This document shows, piece after piece, positions 41,230-52,256 of a DNA stretch of 64,000 nucleotides. Source of the stretch: Bicyclus anynana (Eukaryota; Arthropoda; Insecta; Lepidoptera; Nymphalidae); assembly GCF_947172395.1 (NCBI RefSeq), contig NC_069106.1, forward strand, positions 3,472,001-3,536,000. The letters are read 5' to 3'. The notes beneath the pieces were generated by a model. That model saw only the letters and a list, made by a program, of their open reading frames with translations. It did no database searches and was not told where the DNA came from. Position 1 is the first letter of the stretch. The number at the start of each line of letters is the position of its first letter. The position numbers were made by a program, and so were the translations under genes.

Positions 41230-42295
41230 GTAAGTAAGTAAGATCGTGTTTTGTTTTTTATGATAAGTTAGCCCTAGGATTTTTTTTTCGATTGTGTAAG
41301 TGCCGTAGGCTCCTTATGGGACCTCAGAAGCGTCACCGGGGGGTTTGGGCGAGCGCAGAAGCATCGAAGAAATTCGCGTTTACATTAACGCGATCGTCAC
41401 AGTACATATCAAACTGCCACTAGGCCCTCTGATGTTAAGTGACGATGCCGCAATCACGGAAGCGGGCTTATTTGGAAGAAGTAGAAGCATAGAGTACATT
41501 GAATATGGTCTTCTATTACCCGTACGGTTTCTACGTGACATCGTATAGATTTTTCAAGTTTTCGAAGCGTTTGCGATTGTAGATAGAGAATTGACGTGGC
41601 ACTTGGCTACAGTACAGATCTGAGCCAATTTAGACAATAATGTATATCCTAAACTGACTCGTGACTTGTTTAGATTAAGATCCGTATTAGAAACGATCTT
41701 CACCCATCTATTTGTTGGATCAAAAGTATTAAAAATCTACTTTATAAAATATATTGCGAGTAGGTTGCCTAAAAACTTCCTGGCCAATCTATTATTAACC
41801 TTTATTAACTATCATTAATGAAAGTTTGGTCAAGAATTTCATCCCATTTCATTTTTTAACATCCCAAAGGTTAAGTACCTTTGGGATGTTAAAAAATGTG
41901 TTACGAGTAGGTTGACTCAAAAATTCTTGACCAAACTTTCATTAATTATAGTTAATAAAGGTTAATACTAGATAGGTACCTAGTACACACATCCAAAAAA
42001 TCGATGGGTGAATATCGTTCCTTATAAATACTCAGAGGCACAATTATCCGCCCTCTTTAATATGACGCGAGTATAAAGTGGGTGGATAATTGTGCCTCTG
42101 AGTATAGATGTTCTACTACTTCGTTTATTCCCAGATAACGAAAAAGTAAAGAAGATGCAAGGTCTACTAAAAAGCTGCGATGCTCGCGTGAAGTCAAAGT
42201 CGTACACCGCCGAGACCTGCAGCCAGGAGGTCATCGACCTCATGGAGGCTCTAGACCATTGTGTTGGCAATAGTGCCTTCAGGAACTTTGCTTAG
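41184..42295 (+). CDS. UQCRH: Cytochrome b-c1 complex subunit 6-like (UQCRH, hinge protein), last two coding exons
   Basis: Exon 41184-41229 (acceptor ctctcttag, donor gtaagt) reads DSPDNLVKQRWKCLQ plus A. Exon 42135-42295 (acceptor attcccag) starts AT, completing Asn, and runs NEKVKKMQGLLKSCDARVK, SKSYTAETC, SQEVIDLMEALDHCV to a TAG stop. Cys spacing in the last exon (C-13-C-13-C, ending DHCV) is that of UQCRH, where these cysteines make the helical-hairpin disulfides; the WKC cysteine of the first exon would be the fourth, with one extra residue in between. The hinge protein helps cytochrome c1 dock in complex III in the intermembrane space. AATAAA-like signals follow near 42319 and 42350. 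The sequence is divergent from usual insect forms, so it may be a paralogue. The N-terminal exon was not found; the first visible exon starts in phase 0. Confidence 0.72.
41288..41362 (-). mobile_element. Fragment of the Jockey LINE 3'UTR
   Basis: gaagcgtcaccggggggttt and gggcgagcgcagaagcatc are the reverse complement of 38975-39020. Confidence 0.7.
41364..41440. mobile_element. MITE fragment related to 16100-16935
   Basis: aattcgcgtttacattaacg, then cgatcgtcacagtacatatc and ctgccactaggccctctg. Confidence 0.65.
41745..41985. mobile_element. Large palindromic MITE
   Basis: The centre ttttttaacatcccaaaggt is mirrored by acctttgggatgttaaaaaa, and outer parts pair as well (ttaacctttattaactatca against tagttaataaaggttaa; aaagtttggtcaagaatt against aattcttgaccaaacttt). 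It lies in the UQCRH-like intron. Confidence 0.9.
42028..42108. repeat. Hairpin directly before the UQCRH-like last exon
   Basis: tactcagaggcacaattatc at the left and gataattgtgcctctgagta at the right are perfectly inverted, with further pairing inside and a loop of about 20 bases. Confidence 0.9.
42135..42295 (+). CDS. UQCRH: UQCRH-like, terminal exon
   Basis: 161 nt, 52 residues and a stop. Three cysteines are at the family spacing. It is bordered upstream by a hairpin (42030-42106). Confidence 0.75.
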
Positions 42296-42545
42296 CAAAC
42301 TTCTTAACATGCGATGAAGAATAAAAAAATTACATTATCTTATAAAGAGAAATAAATTGTTACTAATAAACTTTTCTCATTCATCCATGGCAAATAACGT
42401 GACTTTCTAGTGGTAAAAGAATTTTCAAAATCGGTTCATGGTCTATGATCTGTTATTAGAAATATATACCCCGCATCTGTTATTTAATTGTGATCAAATG
42501 ATAGATAATATTTACATTGACTCATTGAAAATAGGTTGCCTAATT

Positions 42546-42806
42546 CAATGGGGATGATGACTAGGTTTGAATATATTGATTTTGATGATACATTCGGGTA
42601 AATAAGGTCAATATTAACTAATTTATACATAAAATTTGCCTGGATATTTGTAAAATAAATGAGATTATAAAATTTCAAAATCTATTAAAAATCTTTTATC
42701 GTAATTAGATGAAAATTCATACAGTTTTAGCTTCCTTACATTAAATGTGACATTTTTTAATAGATATATTATAAAATAAACGCACAAATAACAAAGATAT
42801 TAGAAT
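42546..42806. repeat. Interspersed repeat D, copy 1
   Basis: About 260 bases shared with 44514-44777: aatggggatgatgactaggt, aaaatcttttatcgtaatta, ttagcttccttacattaaat. Confidence 0.9.
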
Positions 42807-43036
42807 CATCAGAATGAGAGCAGTTAGGCCAATAGTCCGCTGGCCCAATGCGGATTGGCAGACTTCACACACGCAGGTTCCCTCACTATGTTTTTCGTTC
42901 ACCGTTTGAGACATATTTTAATATTTAATTTCTTAAAATACACACAACTGAAGAGTTGGAGGTGCATGCCCCGGATTGGATTCGAACCCACACCCTCCGG
43001 AATCGGAGGCAGAGGTCATATCCACTGGGCTGTCAC
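42806..43036 (-). mobile_element. tRNA-derived SINE, family A
   Basis: agaatgagagcagttaggcc to catatccactgggctgtcac; box B-like ggattcgaaccca. Confidence 0.85.
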
Positions 43037-43186
43037 GCTAGTCATAGTCATAATAACTAGGTTTTAAACTGATTTGTCCGTGAGATTTTTTAATTAGGTT
43101 TGTCAGTCATTATAGACTAACCCTACGATAGTCAGAAATACCTAATTTTATTAAAGCTGAAAAATTGACAGCGACGCGCGCAGCGA

Positions 43187-44200
43187 CATCATTATCAACC
43201 CATTTTCGGCTCACTGATGAGCTCGAGTCTCTTCTCAGAATGAGAGGGATTAGGCTAATATAGTACAGTGAATGAAAGTTTTCACCTCCGTTTTCCTTGA
43301 ACCTTCGTCGATTTTCATGAAAAAAAATGAGGAGGTGGGAGATACCTTAAGAAACAAAGGTGACATAGGGCCAACTTGCGCTATTACCCTGGGGGTGGAT
43401 GACATCCCTTCTCGGGGGTAAAAATTATTTTAATAAAAATAACCTCAGAAATCGATAGAGAGATAAATTTTAAGCAAAATTTGTTATATAAAATTTTAAA
43501 TGGTTTTTGAATGAACCTAATGTCTTGAAAATTAACGGAGTTATTGTAAAAAATACTAATTATATTATAATAAGGGGTTAATTTTTAAGGATTTAAATTT
43601 CACTGTCAATCAGAAATCATGTCATAATTATCAAACAAACTGCTTATGAATGTTTATATGCGTTTTTATACAAAAAAATATTTTTTCATGATTTTCGATT
43701 GAAAATTAACTAAAATCATGCATATAAATATTTAAAAAAACATGTAATTTATGTAATTAAACACAATTGCTTATGCTAGAATGGTTTAATCTGCATTTTT
43801 CCCATTTTTAACAAAAGGGGTGGATTTCACCCCTAAAATGCAAAAAGCGCAAGACGAGCATACGTCACTTTTGAAGTAGAGGATAAAGCATACTTAATCC
43901 CAAAATTTCATCCAAATCTACGGAGGTTCAACGAAATCGGAGGTTATAGCTGATTTTGGCAGACTATGACAGTACTCATAGTCCTACACGCTGGCCCAAT
44001 GCGGATCGGCAGACTTCACACACGTAGCTCAGGTATGTAGGTTTCCTCACGATGTTTTTCCTTCACCGTTTGATACGTTTGACACGTGATATTTAATTAA
44101 CACATAACTTATAAGTTAGAGGTGCATACCCCGGACCGGATTCGAACCTACGCCCTCCGGAATCGGAGGCAGAAGTGACATCCACTCGGCCATCACGGCT
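43187..44200 (-). mobile_element. SINE family A split by a 715-bp insertion
   Basis: The tail of the SINE is at 43187-43260 and its continuation at 43979-44200. The pieces join at taatag and tccaccacgctgg of intact copies. Confidence 0.85.
43262..43978. mobile_element. Unclassified insertion of about 715 bp
   Basis: Its ends read gtacagtgaatgaaag and gactatgacagtac, giving short inverted termini. The interior has ctgggggtggatgacatccc and aaaaggggtggatttcaccc. No open frame of note. Confidence 0.7.
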
Positions 44201-44463
44201 CTTATATTTTTTTTTTAAAAAATGAGAATACATAGCTGAAATTATTAATAGAAGTAATTATAGATAGATGAATAGGTATCATTAGTTACTGTCCTTATTA
44301 GCAGTTGACATTGAAAACTATAGTGATTGATTTAGTACAATTCATAGTAAACTACTGTGTTATTGTGGTGGCGTGAGAGTTAAGGTTACGAAACATGGCG
44401 TGACATGGCCCCACACGTACTATCGTGCAATTCATAGATTGTTAACCGAGGGTGGAAAGAATC

Positions 44464-45060
44464 AATTCCCGAGGTATTAAGACGCACGAGCGTAGCGAGG
44501 GCGGCTATTGTCCCAATGGGGATGATGACTAGGTTTAAATGTATTGATTTTTATGATAATGGGTAATTATGGCCAATGTTAACTAATTTATACATAAAAA
44601 GCAAAGATTGTCTGGATATTTGCAAAATAAATGAGATTGTAAAATTTCAAAATCTATAAAAAATCTTTTATCGTAATTAGATGGAAATTCATACAGTTTT
44701 AGCTTCCTTACATTAAATGTGACATTTTTTAATATGTGAACTATAAACATAAACGCAAAAATAACAAAGATATTAGTAATTTTGTTAGAACGCACATACA
44801 AATCTAACGATCATTACATTACCTACGACGTCATTAGTTCATGCCATTTTGTATGGGACGTTTTTCAGGGATTCGCGCCGCAAATCTGACCCTTTAAATC
44901 CCTGTAGCTCCGAAAGTAATGATCGCAGATACCCTGTTACTTTTACAAAATTGCTTTACTATTAGCTACTCTTAATTTATATACAATTTAAAAAACTGTC
45001 ATCATCCCTATTCCCGAGGTATTTAGACGCACGAGCGTAGCGAGGGCGGCTATAGACCCA
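44464..45060. repeat. Repeat D copy 2 bounded by 45-bp direct repeats
   Basis: aattcccgaggtattaagacgcacgag-type sequence with gcgtagcgagggcggctat occurs at about 44464 and again at about 45010. Between them are repeat D (44514-44777) and a block with ccattttgtatgggacgttt. Confidence 0.75.
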
Positions 45061-45241
45061 ATTTCAAGAGACGTAAATTTTCCCAGTGTTTCCAATTTCC
45101 TTGACATTCTCTACGTCACAATATCTTAACACATTTCACTAGTCATCGAGCTTGCTTTGTTTATTTCAATGGTTATAAAAAGCCATAATACAAAAAGTGA
45201 TAATAGGTGTTTAATGGATTTCCGTAACATTATCCTTCATT

Positions 45242-45556
45242 TTGACGATCTCCGTGGCGCAGTGGTATGCGCGGTGGATATACATGACAGAGGTCCTGGG
45301 TTCGATCCCCGGATGGGCCGATTGAGGTTTTTCTTAATTGGACCAGGTCTGGCTGGTGGGAGGCTTCGGCTGTGGCTAGTTACCACCCTACTGACAAAGA
45401 CGTACCGCCAAGCAATTTAGCGTTCCGGTGCGATGTCGTGTAGAAACCGAGAGGGGTGTGGATTTTCATCCTCCTCCTAACAAGTTAGCCCGCTTCCATC
45501 TTAGATTGCATCATCATTTACCATCATTGTAATCAAGGGCTAACTTGTAAGGAATT
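45242..45556 (+). mobile_element. tRNA-derived SINE, family B
   Basis: gacgatctccgtggcgcagtggt head, gttcgatccccggatgggcc box B, tail ccatcattgtaatcaagggc. Confidence 0.88.
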
Positions 45557-45714
45557 AAAAAAAAAATTACCTCTGATGCAATAATATAAAAATGAACATT
45601 TTAAAAAACACCCGAAGGTCATGAAATTATTAATTACACTCTTGACCAAGTCGTCAATTTTCTCTTTCAGTGCGCTTTCAATTGAGACGTCCGTATTAAC
45701 GAATTTTGCGACAG

Positions 45715-46425
45715 GGCCGGATTATGTTTTAATATAAATGGCGGACTAAGTTTTCATGCGTCCCTACAACATGGGTATTAAATGAAAGAGCTTGATGAGA
45801 ATAATTTTAAAAAATAACGTGACGTCACTCTGAATCCAATATGGCGGACTTCATATAAAAGGCGGACTAAGTTTTTATGCGTCCCTACAACATGGGTATT
45901 GAATGAAAGAGCTTGCTGAGAATAATTTAAAAAAATAACGTGACGTCACTCTGAATCCAATATGGCGGACTTAATATAAAAGGCGGACTAAGTTTTTATG
46001 CGTCCCTACAATATGGGTATTGAATGGAAGGGTTTGCTGAGAGTAATTTGAAAAATAACGTGACGTCACTCTGTATCCAATATGGCGGACTTCATATAAA
46101 TGGCGGACTAAGTTTTCATGCGTCCCTACAATATGGGTATTGAATGAAAGGGCTTGCTGAGAGTAACTCGAAAAATAACGTGACGTCACTCTGAATCCAA
46201 TATGGCGGACTTCATATAAATGGCGGACTAAGTTTTTATGCGTCCCTACAATATAATATGGGTATTGAATGGAAGGGCTTGCTGAGAGTAACTCGAAAAA
46301 TAACGTGACGTCACTCTAAATCCAATATGGCGGACTAAGTTTTCATGCGTCCCTACAACATGGGTATTGAATAAAAGAGCTTGCTGAGAGTAACTCGAAA
46401 AATAACGTGACGTCGACAGGGCCGG
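45715..46425. repeat. Tandem array, about 120-bp unit, with CRE palindromes
   Basis: Six occurrences of gcgtccctacaa at spacings of about 108-121. Each unit has atatggcggact, aagttttyatgcgtccctac, gaatgaaagrgcttgctgag and aataacgtgacgtcac. TGACGTCA is perfect at 45820, 45941, 46061, 46181 and 46306. Short internal indels only. Confidence 0.95.
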
Positions 46426-46429
46426 ATTA

Positions 46430-47800
46430 AGGAGTTCAAAAGGCAGACGAAGTCGCGGGCGTCCTCAAGGAAGTACCTAGATGTATTTAGACATAAATAA
46501 GTAATTATATTTGTATCACGTATTCACTTGGAACGATTTTACGGAAATTATTCACATGAAGGAAAATGTCTTTTTTCTTCCGCCAACGTTATACGGATTG
46601 AGAATAGATTATTGGCAAACTAATAAAAACAACTTCAATATGGCCTTATCGATTCTGAGATGCCTTACTATAGGTACGACCCAGCGTCAATTCTTGAAAA
46701 TAGCAGTGCATTGCTCTACTGGGATCGAACGATTATCACTGACAGGTATATTGTAGCCAATAGACCTGATATAGTGCTAGTCGATCGGTCAGTGCGTCGT
46801 GCAATAATTGTTGATATTACAGTTTCACTTGACGATAATCTGGTTAAAGCCGAAAAGGAAAAAGTATCAAAATACTTGGACCTTGCTCACGAGATTACCG
46901 CCATGTGGAATGTTGAGTCAACTATTATTGTTCCGATAGTTGTTTCAGTCAATGGTCTTATAGCGAAAAGCTTCGACCAACACCTTAAGAAGCTTTCGCT
47001 TAACTGTTGGATCAAGAGTCGGATACAAAAGGCAGTGATTCTTGAGACGGCGCGTATTGTGAGGAGGTTCCTCACTCTGGAGCCCTGACCACCGGTTGCT
47101 TGGACACTCAAATGTCCCGCAGCGGGAGGGTGAATATTTTTTTATTAATTTTTAATAATGTTTTGTATTTTATACTTATTGTTACAAATAGTACCTGCTT
47201 CCCGCCTATTTCGTATAGATACGTGTCGCCGCCTAGCGTATAATAGCGTCATTCCATTTCATACTTTTATGACTTCCGGTTATTATAGTTAAATTTAATT
47301 AATTAACAATGATTATCAATCCGAACAGTATAGAGGTTATTATTAATGATTTATATAAATATAATTATTTATTTTACATAATATAAATTCATCATTGGTT
47401 ATTTTACTCTTAACAATTGTGACGTCACGTTATGATTTATATTGTATTTAATTTCTCAATTTTGTGTTTCGATATTTTAATATTATTTTACGATTGTTAT
47501 AAATCTCCTCTAATTAATTAATGTGTTTTAGATAGAATTATAACGTTTGGTTTGTATAATAATACTCCGGAACTATTATTAAAACGTACTTTTATTGTTA
47601 ACATATTCGTGTTACCAACAGTAGACACTAACTTTGCAAATATTATAAAATAGAGGGTTGTTTGGCAGATTTATTCTTATACTACCATCAGCGTGTAATA
47701 TTAACATTATAGCGGAAGCTATGCTGAAATTGTTATCGAATAAATTTGTGTACAGTGAAAGTATTATTTTACTTCTCCCACCTTCTGTAACATCATATTG
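46430..47800 (+). mobile_element. 3' end of a LINE with a C-terminal restriction-like endonuclease-type domain
   Basis: The frame 46660-47088 (142 residues) reads DRTIITDRYIVANRPDIVLV, then VRRAIIVDITVS and KYLDLAHEITAMW, ending KAVILETARIVRRFL. The PD...D spacing (RPDIVLVD then IVDITV) resembles the C-terminal nuclease of R2/R4-type LINEs. The reverse transcriptase is missing. An AT-rich 3' part follows to about 47800. Clade is inferred; the TE origin is fairly sure. Confidence 0.7.
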
Positions 47801-48639
47801 TTAAAAATTAAAAAAAAAAGAAGTAATAAATATAAATGAGAGATAAATTAAGAATAATAAAATACAGAAAATATTATAACTATTTATTAAGGTAGGTACT
47901 TTAAATGTAGAAAGAACAACAAGACTAGAACGAGGCTAAACTAAATACACTATACGTACGTCCAGAACTACGTATAGTCTATTTAGGCCATGAAAAGTGT
48001 CAGATAAAATACCATGAAAATTGAAATATAGACCTATATACAATTTACTACTTTAAAGTGAATGCAATAAGGTCCATTTTACTTTTGCGTATTGGGTTAA
48101 CAAATATCCTAAGGGTAAGTACATACTATGGAGTGGTGACTAATCCATCATTTGGTAAACTTGACCCACTCTACCAACCTTCGTTTTTACTTGCAAAGAA
48201 AATAAATGTACTAAATACAGTTACGTATGATCATTAACCAAAGATTGTATACTATTAGATATGTCACTACAGTCTTGCAATTTCGTTGATAATGATTACA
48301 CGCCAATGATATGCGGGCGACAGGGGGAAAGACTGCGCGTTTGTAAAATAATGCGTGCGGGGAAGTGACGTGCGTCAGTCGTGGGTTTTTCATTCATCGC
48401 TACATGCACAACATCGCGAGTGTTACGAATGAAGTTGCCAAGTGCGTCGAAACCGAGGCGAATAAAGGTGGCTAATTATTTTAATTTAATTTAGTCGTTT
48501 ATCAATTTATTTTCCTAAAGTTATTTAAACAAATAATATTGTCTACAATGTCGAGTTGTGTAAAAACTATACATATAATGTACACGTAAATATATAATGT
48601 AAGTAAACAAAAAAATATGCATGTGTGCGCTCAGTGAAG
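47801..48639. other. Region without a recognised gene
   Basis: Mostly AT-rich; a less AT-rich stretch at 48310-48480 (gtgacgtgcgtcagtcgtgg) shows no supported frame. Confidence 0.4.
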
Positions 48640-48835
48640 TAGCACTACCAGCAAAGACGTACCGCCAAGCGATTTAGCGTTCCGGTACGATGTGTAGAAA
48701 TCGAAAGTGTGTGCATTTTTATCCTCCTCCTAACAAGTTAGCCCGCTTCCATTTTTAGAATGCCCTTGACTACAATCGTCACTTACCATTAGGTGAGATT
48801 GTAGTCAAGGGCTAACTTGTAAAGAATAAAAAAAA
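48640..48835 (+). mobile_element. SINE family B, 5'-truncated
   Basis: Starts in the body (agacgtaccgccaagcgatt) and keeps the tail aggtgagattgtagtcaagg. Confidence 0.85.
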
Positions 48836-48899
48836 ATACCGGAACCGACTACTTAACGTGCGTGTAACACAACCAACTTCCCAACTCCAGAATTAGAAT

Positions 48900-48985
48900 T
48901 AGGTATTCTATGTCCCGACCCAGGATTCGAACCCAGGACCTCCTGTATCGAAGCCACATAACCACCACTGGACCAAAGACACAAT
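48900..48985 (-). mobile_element. tRNA-like SINE head, third family
   Basis: ggattcgaacccaggacctc and accactggaccaaagacac in reverse tRNA order. It lacks a real acceptor stem, so not a tRNA gene. Related pieces occur near 1055 and 26670. Confidence 0.55.
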
Positions 48986-49099
48986 TAAATATAGATTTTC
49001 TATTTTCGGAAGACCATTTTTCTTTGGTTGTAATTCTAAGTTTTGGTATAAATCGGCTTTGTAGGAACGTGTTATATTTAAGACCTAAATCTCCTCTTC

Positions 49100-49692
49100 T
49101 ACAGGGTGCTCGGGAGTATTTTCCATAACTCTGGGGTTATATACATACTAGCTGACGCCGCGCGGTTTCACTTGCGTGGTTCCCGTTCCCTTAGGAATAC
49201 GTGGATAATATATAGCCTATAGCCTTCCTCGATAAATGGGCTATCTAACACTGAAAGAATTTTTCAAATCGGAACAGTAGTTCCTGAGATTAGCGCGTTC
49301 AATCAAACAAACAAACTCTTCAGCTTTATAATATTAGTATAGATTCTGTACCGAAAATTAATTTAAAATGTTTAAGGAACATTTGTGTTCTAAAGCTTAT
49401 ATTGACGGGGTAAATAATTTTTCATTTTTAAATAAATCTTGAAATGCATCCCATATAGGTACACATCCTTATAATTATGACGTAGCCTAGGTTTACTTCT
49501 TTTAAAATGCAAGGATAGATAAAGGCGTGTGTTACATGGATAGTCGGAATTATTTGAATTACTTTGTATGAAAACATAAAAAGTTTTAACTTTTAGTTTA
49601 AAAAAAACAAGATCTCCTCTTATGGCTCATAAGTGGACTTGTCAACACCTTGAAGTTATGTCAAATACTCCCAATTCCCGAACACCCTGTAT
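49100..49692. mobile_element. TACAGGGTG MITE with a nested repeat
   Basis: tacagggtgctcgggagtat at the left and cgaacaccctgtata at the right match 13573-13922. A complete GCGCGGTTTCAC-type repeat (49147-49345) sits inside. Confidence 0.88.
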
Positions 49693-50030
49693 ACGGAGGG
49701 AGTCGTCTTGTACCAGAACTTGTACTTGTATCTGGAAATTACCATTTAATTAAGTAGGTAAGTATGGTAGGTAGTATTTACTGGATTTTCCATTAATTTT
49801 ATTTTAAAGCAATCGGGTTTTCTGTAATTTTATAATTACTTATTATTGTCTCGATTATGTTTATTATTAGCTCTAAAGTTTTTATAACTGTTGAGTTATT
49901 AAATAGTTGATAAAAACAACGTAGGTAGGCATTCGTCAAACGTTAGGAATTTTGAATAATCACCGACAGTCTAAAGCAAGCTAAAAAATATTCATTTGAA
50001 TTTTCATTAGCTCTATATATATAGCTCTTT
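49693..50030. other. AT-rich, nothing recognised
   Basis: No repeat family or exon seen. Confidence 0.4.
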
Positions 50031-50034
50031 ATAG

Positions 50035-50225
50035 GAGAGCCGTGATAGCCCAGTGGATATGACCTCTGCCTCCGATTCCGGAGGGTGCGGATTCGAATCC
50101 AGTCCGGGGCATGCACCTCAAACTTCTCAGTTGTGTGCTTTTTAAGAAATTAAATGTCACGTGTCTCAAACGGTGAAGGAAAAATATCGTGAGGAAACCT
50201 GCATACCATAGAATTTTCTTACTAA
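50035..50225 (+). mobile_element. tRNA-derived SINE, family A, 3'-truncated
   Basis: gagccgtgatagcccagtgg to cctgcataccatagaatttt; the last third is missing. Confidence 0.88.
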
Positions 50226-50734
50226 TTATGATACAGGGCCATCGGCTATTCGAGATTTCCCTGCACATTGCCTCTTCAATTTTACGACTTACTGAGCTAT
50301 TCTCACTATAAGCTCTACAAATTGAAACTCAAAGAAACTAAAGCTTTTAAACAAAAAGAAACTCATCACAATCGATTCATTCAGCTACAGACACGTAAAC
50401 ATACAACACCCCACTTTCACGTAGGTTAAAACTGACCATAGATTACAGATCGATAGTCTATTGGACGCCTAGTACAAACGTTTACTTAAATGACACGTTC
50501 GCCTTGACTGGAGGTCAAGATATAAGGACATAGAGTTAGAATTACATCTACGCGAATCCTCCTAATAACATTGATCGATATAAAATATACTTAAAATTTA
50601 ATTTTTGTAAGATCCGTCATAAGGAATATATACCCTCATCTGTTTTCTTTGGGATAGGATATAAATGATGGAAAACATTCACATTGCAAATAGGTTGCCT
50701 AGTTAAATTGCAGCCACACATTTTTTAACTTACT
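50226..50734. other. Region without a recognised gene
   Basis: Moderately AT-rich unique sequence; no exon supported. Confidence 0.4.
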
Positions 50735-50960
50735 TCCAAAAAGGAGGAGGTTGTACGTTCGGCTGTATGTATGTTTTTTTATATATGTCCAGCGATATTT
50801 TCGTCATTAGTGGACCGATTTTGAAAATTATTTTTGTGTTTGAAAGGGTATATTTACAGGGTGGTCCCATTTTTTTTCCTGTCAGGACTTGATGATGGTT
50901 GATTTTTTTTATTAAAATTTTTCATACAAAATCTAGGAAACCATGAACTAGATTAAAGGC
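50735..50960 (+). mobile_element. Left part of the 1.3-kb element with inverted ends
   Basis: cttccaaaaaggaggaggtt, cggctgtatgtatgtttttt, then ggtggtcccattttttttcc. Confidence 0.85.
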
Positions 50961-51233
50961 AACTTAATACAGAAAAAATAAGCATAAAATAAGCTTTCAT
51001 TTGTCATATTAGACGACTAAATAACTGATGAGAGTATTGTTTATATCTGGCAACCCCACAGTCGCGCAACCTTTACGTTTTTAATTCTGTTGGGTATATT
51101 CTTTTAACTAGTGTACGTTTTTTTTAATTAAGCAAAAGGGTAAGTGGATTAAATAAATTATCATTTAATCCCACTCACCTGTCGCAATAATTTGCAATGT
51201 GTCAATATGAATATTTTCTATCATTTATTTCGT

Positions 51234-51478
51234 ACTAGCGGACGCCCGCGACTTCGTCCGCGTGAAAGTCGTTGTAAACTTTCAACTACCCCTATCCTAC
51301 CCTACCCTACCTCTACCCTACCCCTACCCTACCCTATCCCAACCCTACCCCTACCCTACCCTACCACTACCCTACCCCTACCCTACCCTACCACTGCCCT
51401 ACCCCTACCCTACACTGCCGCTACCCTACCCCTACTCAACCCCTAATCTACCCCTACCCTACCCCTACCCTACTCATT
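51234..51478 (+). mobile_element. Interspersed repeat with a CCCTAC microsatellite
   Basis: agcggacgcccgcgacttcg leads into about 190 bases of imperfect ctaccctacccc. The same arrangement occurs at 19555 (reverse) and 56650. Confidence 0.85.
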
Positions 51479-52078
51479 AAGGCTGCACTTCTTTATTTAT
51501 TCCTCCCACCGCGAGTCGCGTCGAGCGCTGCAACCGTTACACAAAAATAATCCTTAAAGTCCTTGAAGCATGAATTAGTATTCACGCGCAATGGCTTAGC
51601 GTATTTCATGTATAACTTTGGTGTTTCTTTACCGATTTTTATGATTCTTTTTTTATTGAATAGGTAATATTGTTAACTTTCTTATTAAGGATGAGTGATG
51701 AGTGTTATAAACATAAGAGTAGACAAATATAATCAGAATGCTCCAAACTGTTAAGTTATCGGGAGTTACACGTGTTATTGTGAGTCAACCATAAAAGATA
51801 GACATATATATGCTGTTGTGTTTTATAGATAATTTTAAGGAGAACATTTCCGTCATACATGATTTCTATGTAGCTTTAACCATTAAGGCTGTACACGCGA
51901 AGTAAGCTTAAAAAATTGAGTAACTTCTCCCGTTTTCTCAACATTTCTCTTCACTGCTCTGCTCCTATTGATCGTAGCGTAATGAAAAGTATACTATAAC
52001 CTGCCCAGGAGTATGTTGAATAATTGTACCAAGTTTCGTTAAAATCCGTCCCGTAGTTTTTGTTTCTATAAAGAACAT

Positions 52079-52139
<61 letters not shown>

Positions 52140-52256
52140 AAATTTACTGATTGCATTTTTGGCATCAGTATCGATCACTAATCACCCCCTGATAGTTATT
52201 TTGGAAATATATTTCATGTACAGAATTGACCTCTCTACAGATTTATTATAAGTATA
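51479..52256. repeat. Region with an (ACAG/GACA)n microsatellite
   Basis: 52079-52137 is a run of gaca repeats, preceded by a tail-like aagtttcgttaaaatccgtc typical of repeat-associated microsatellites. Otherwise AT-rich. Confidence 0.6.

Noticed and set aside
51290..51478. CCCTAC-rich tract resembling telomeric repeats
   Set aside because: Insect telomeres are TTAGG. This tract is irregular, sits inside an interspersed repeat, and the same arrangement recurs at 19555 and 56650.
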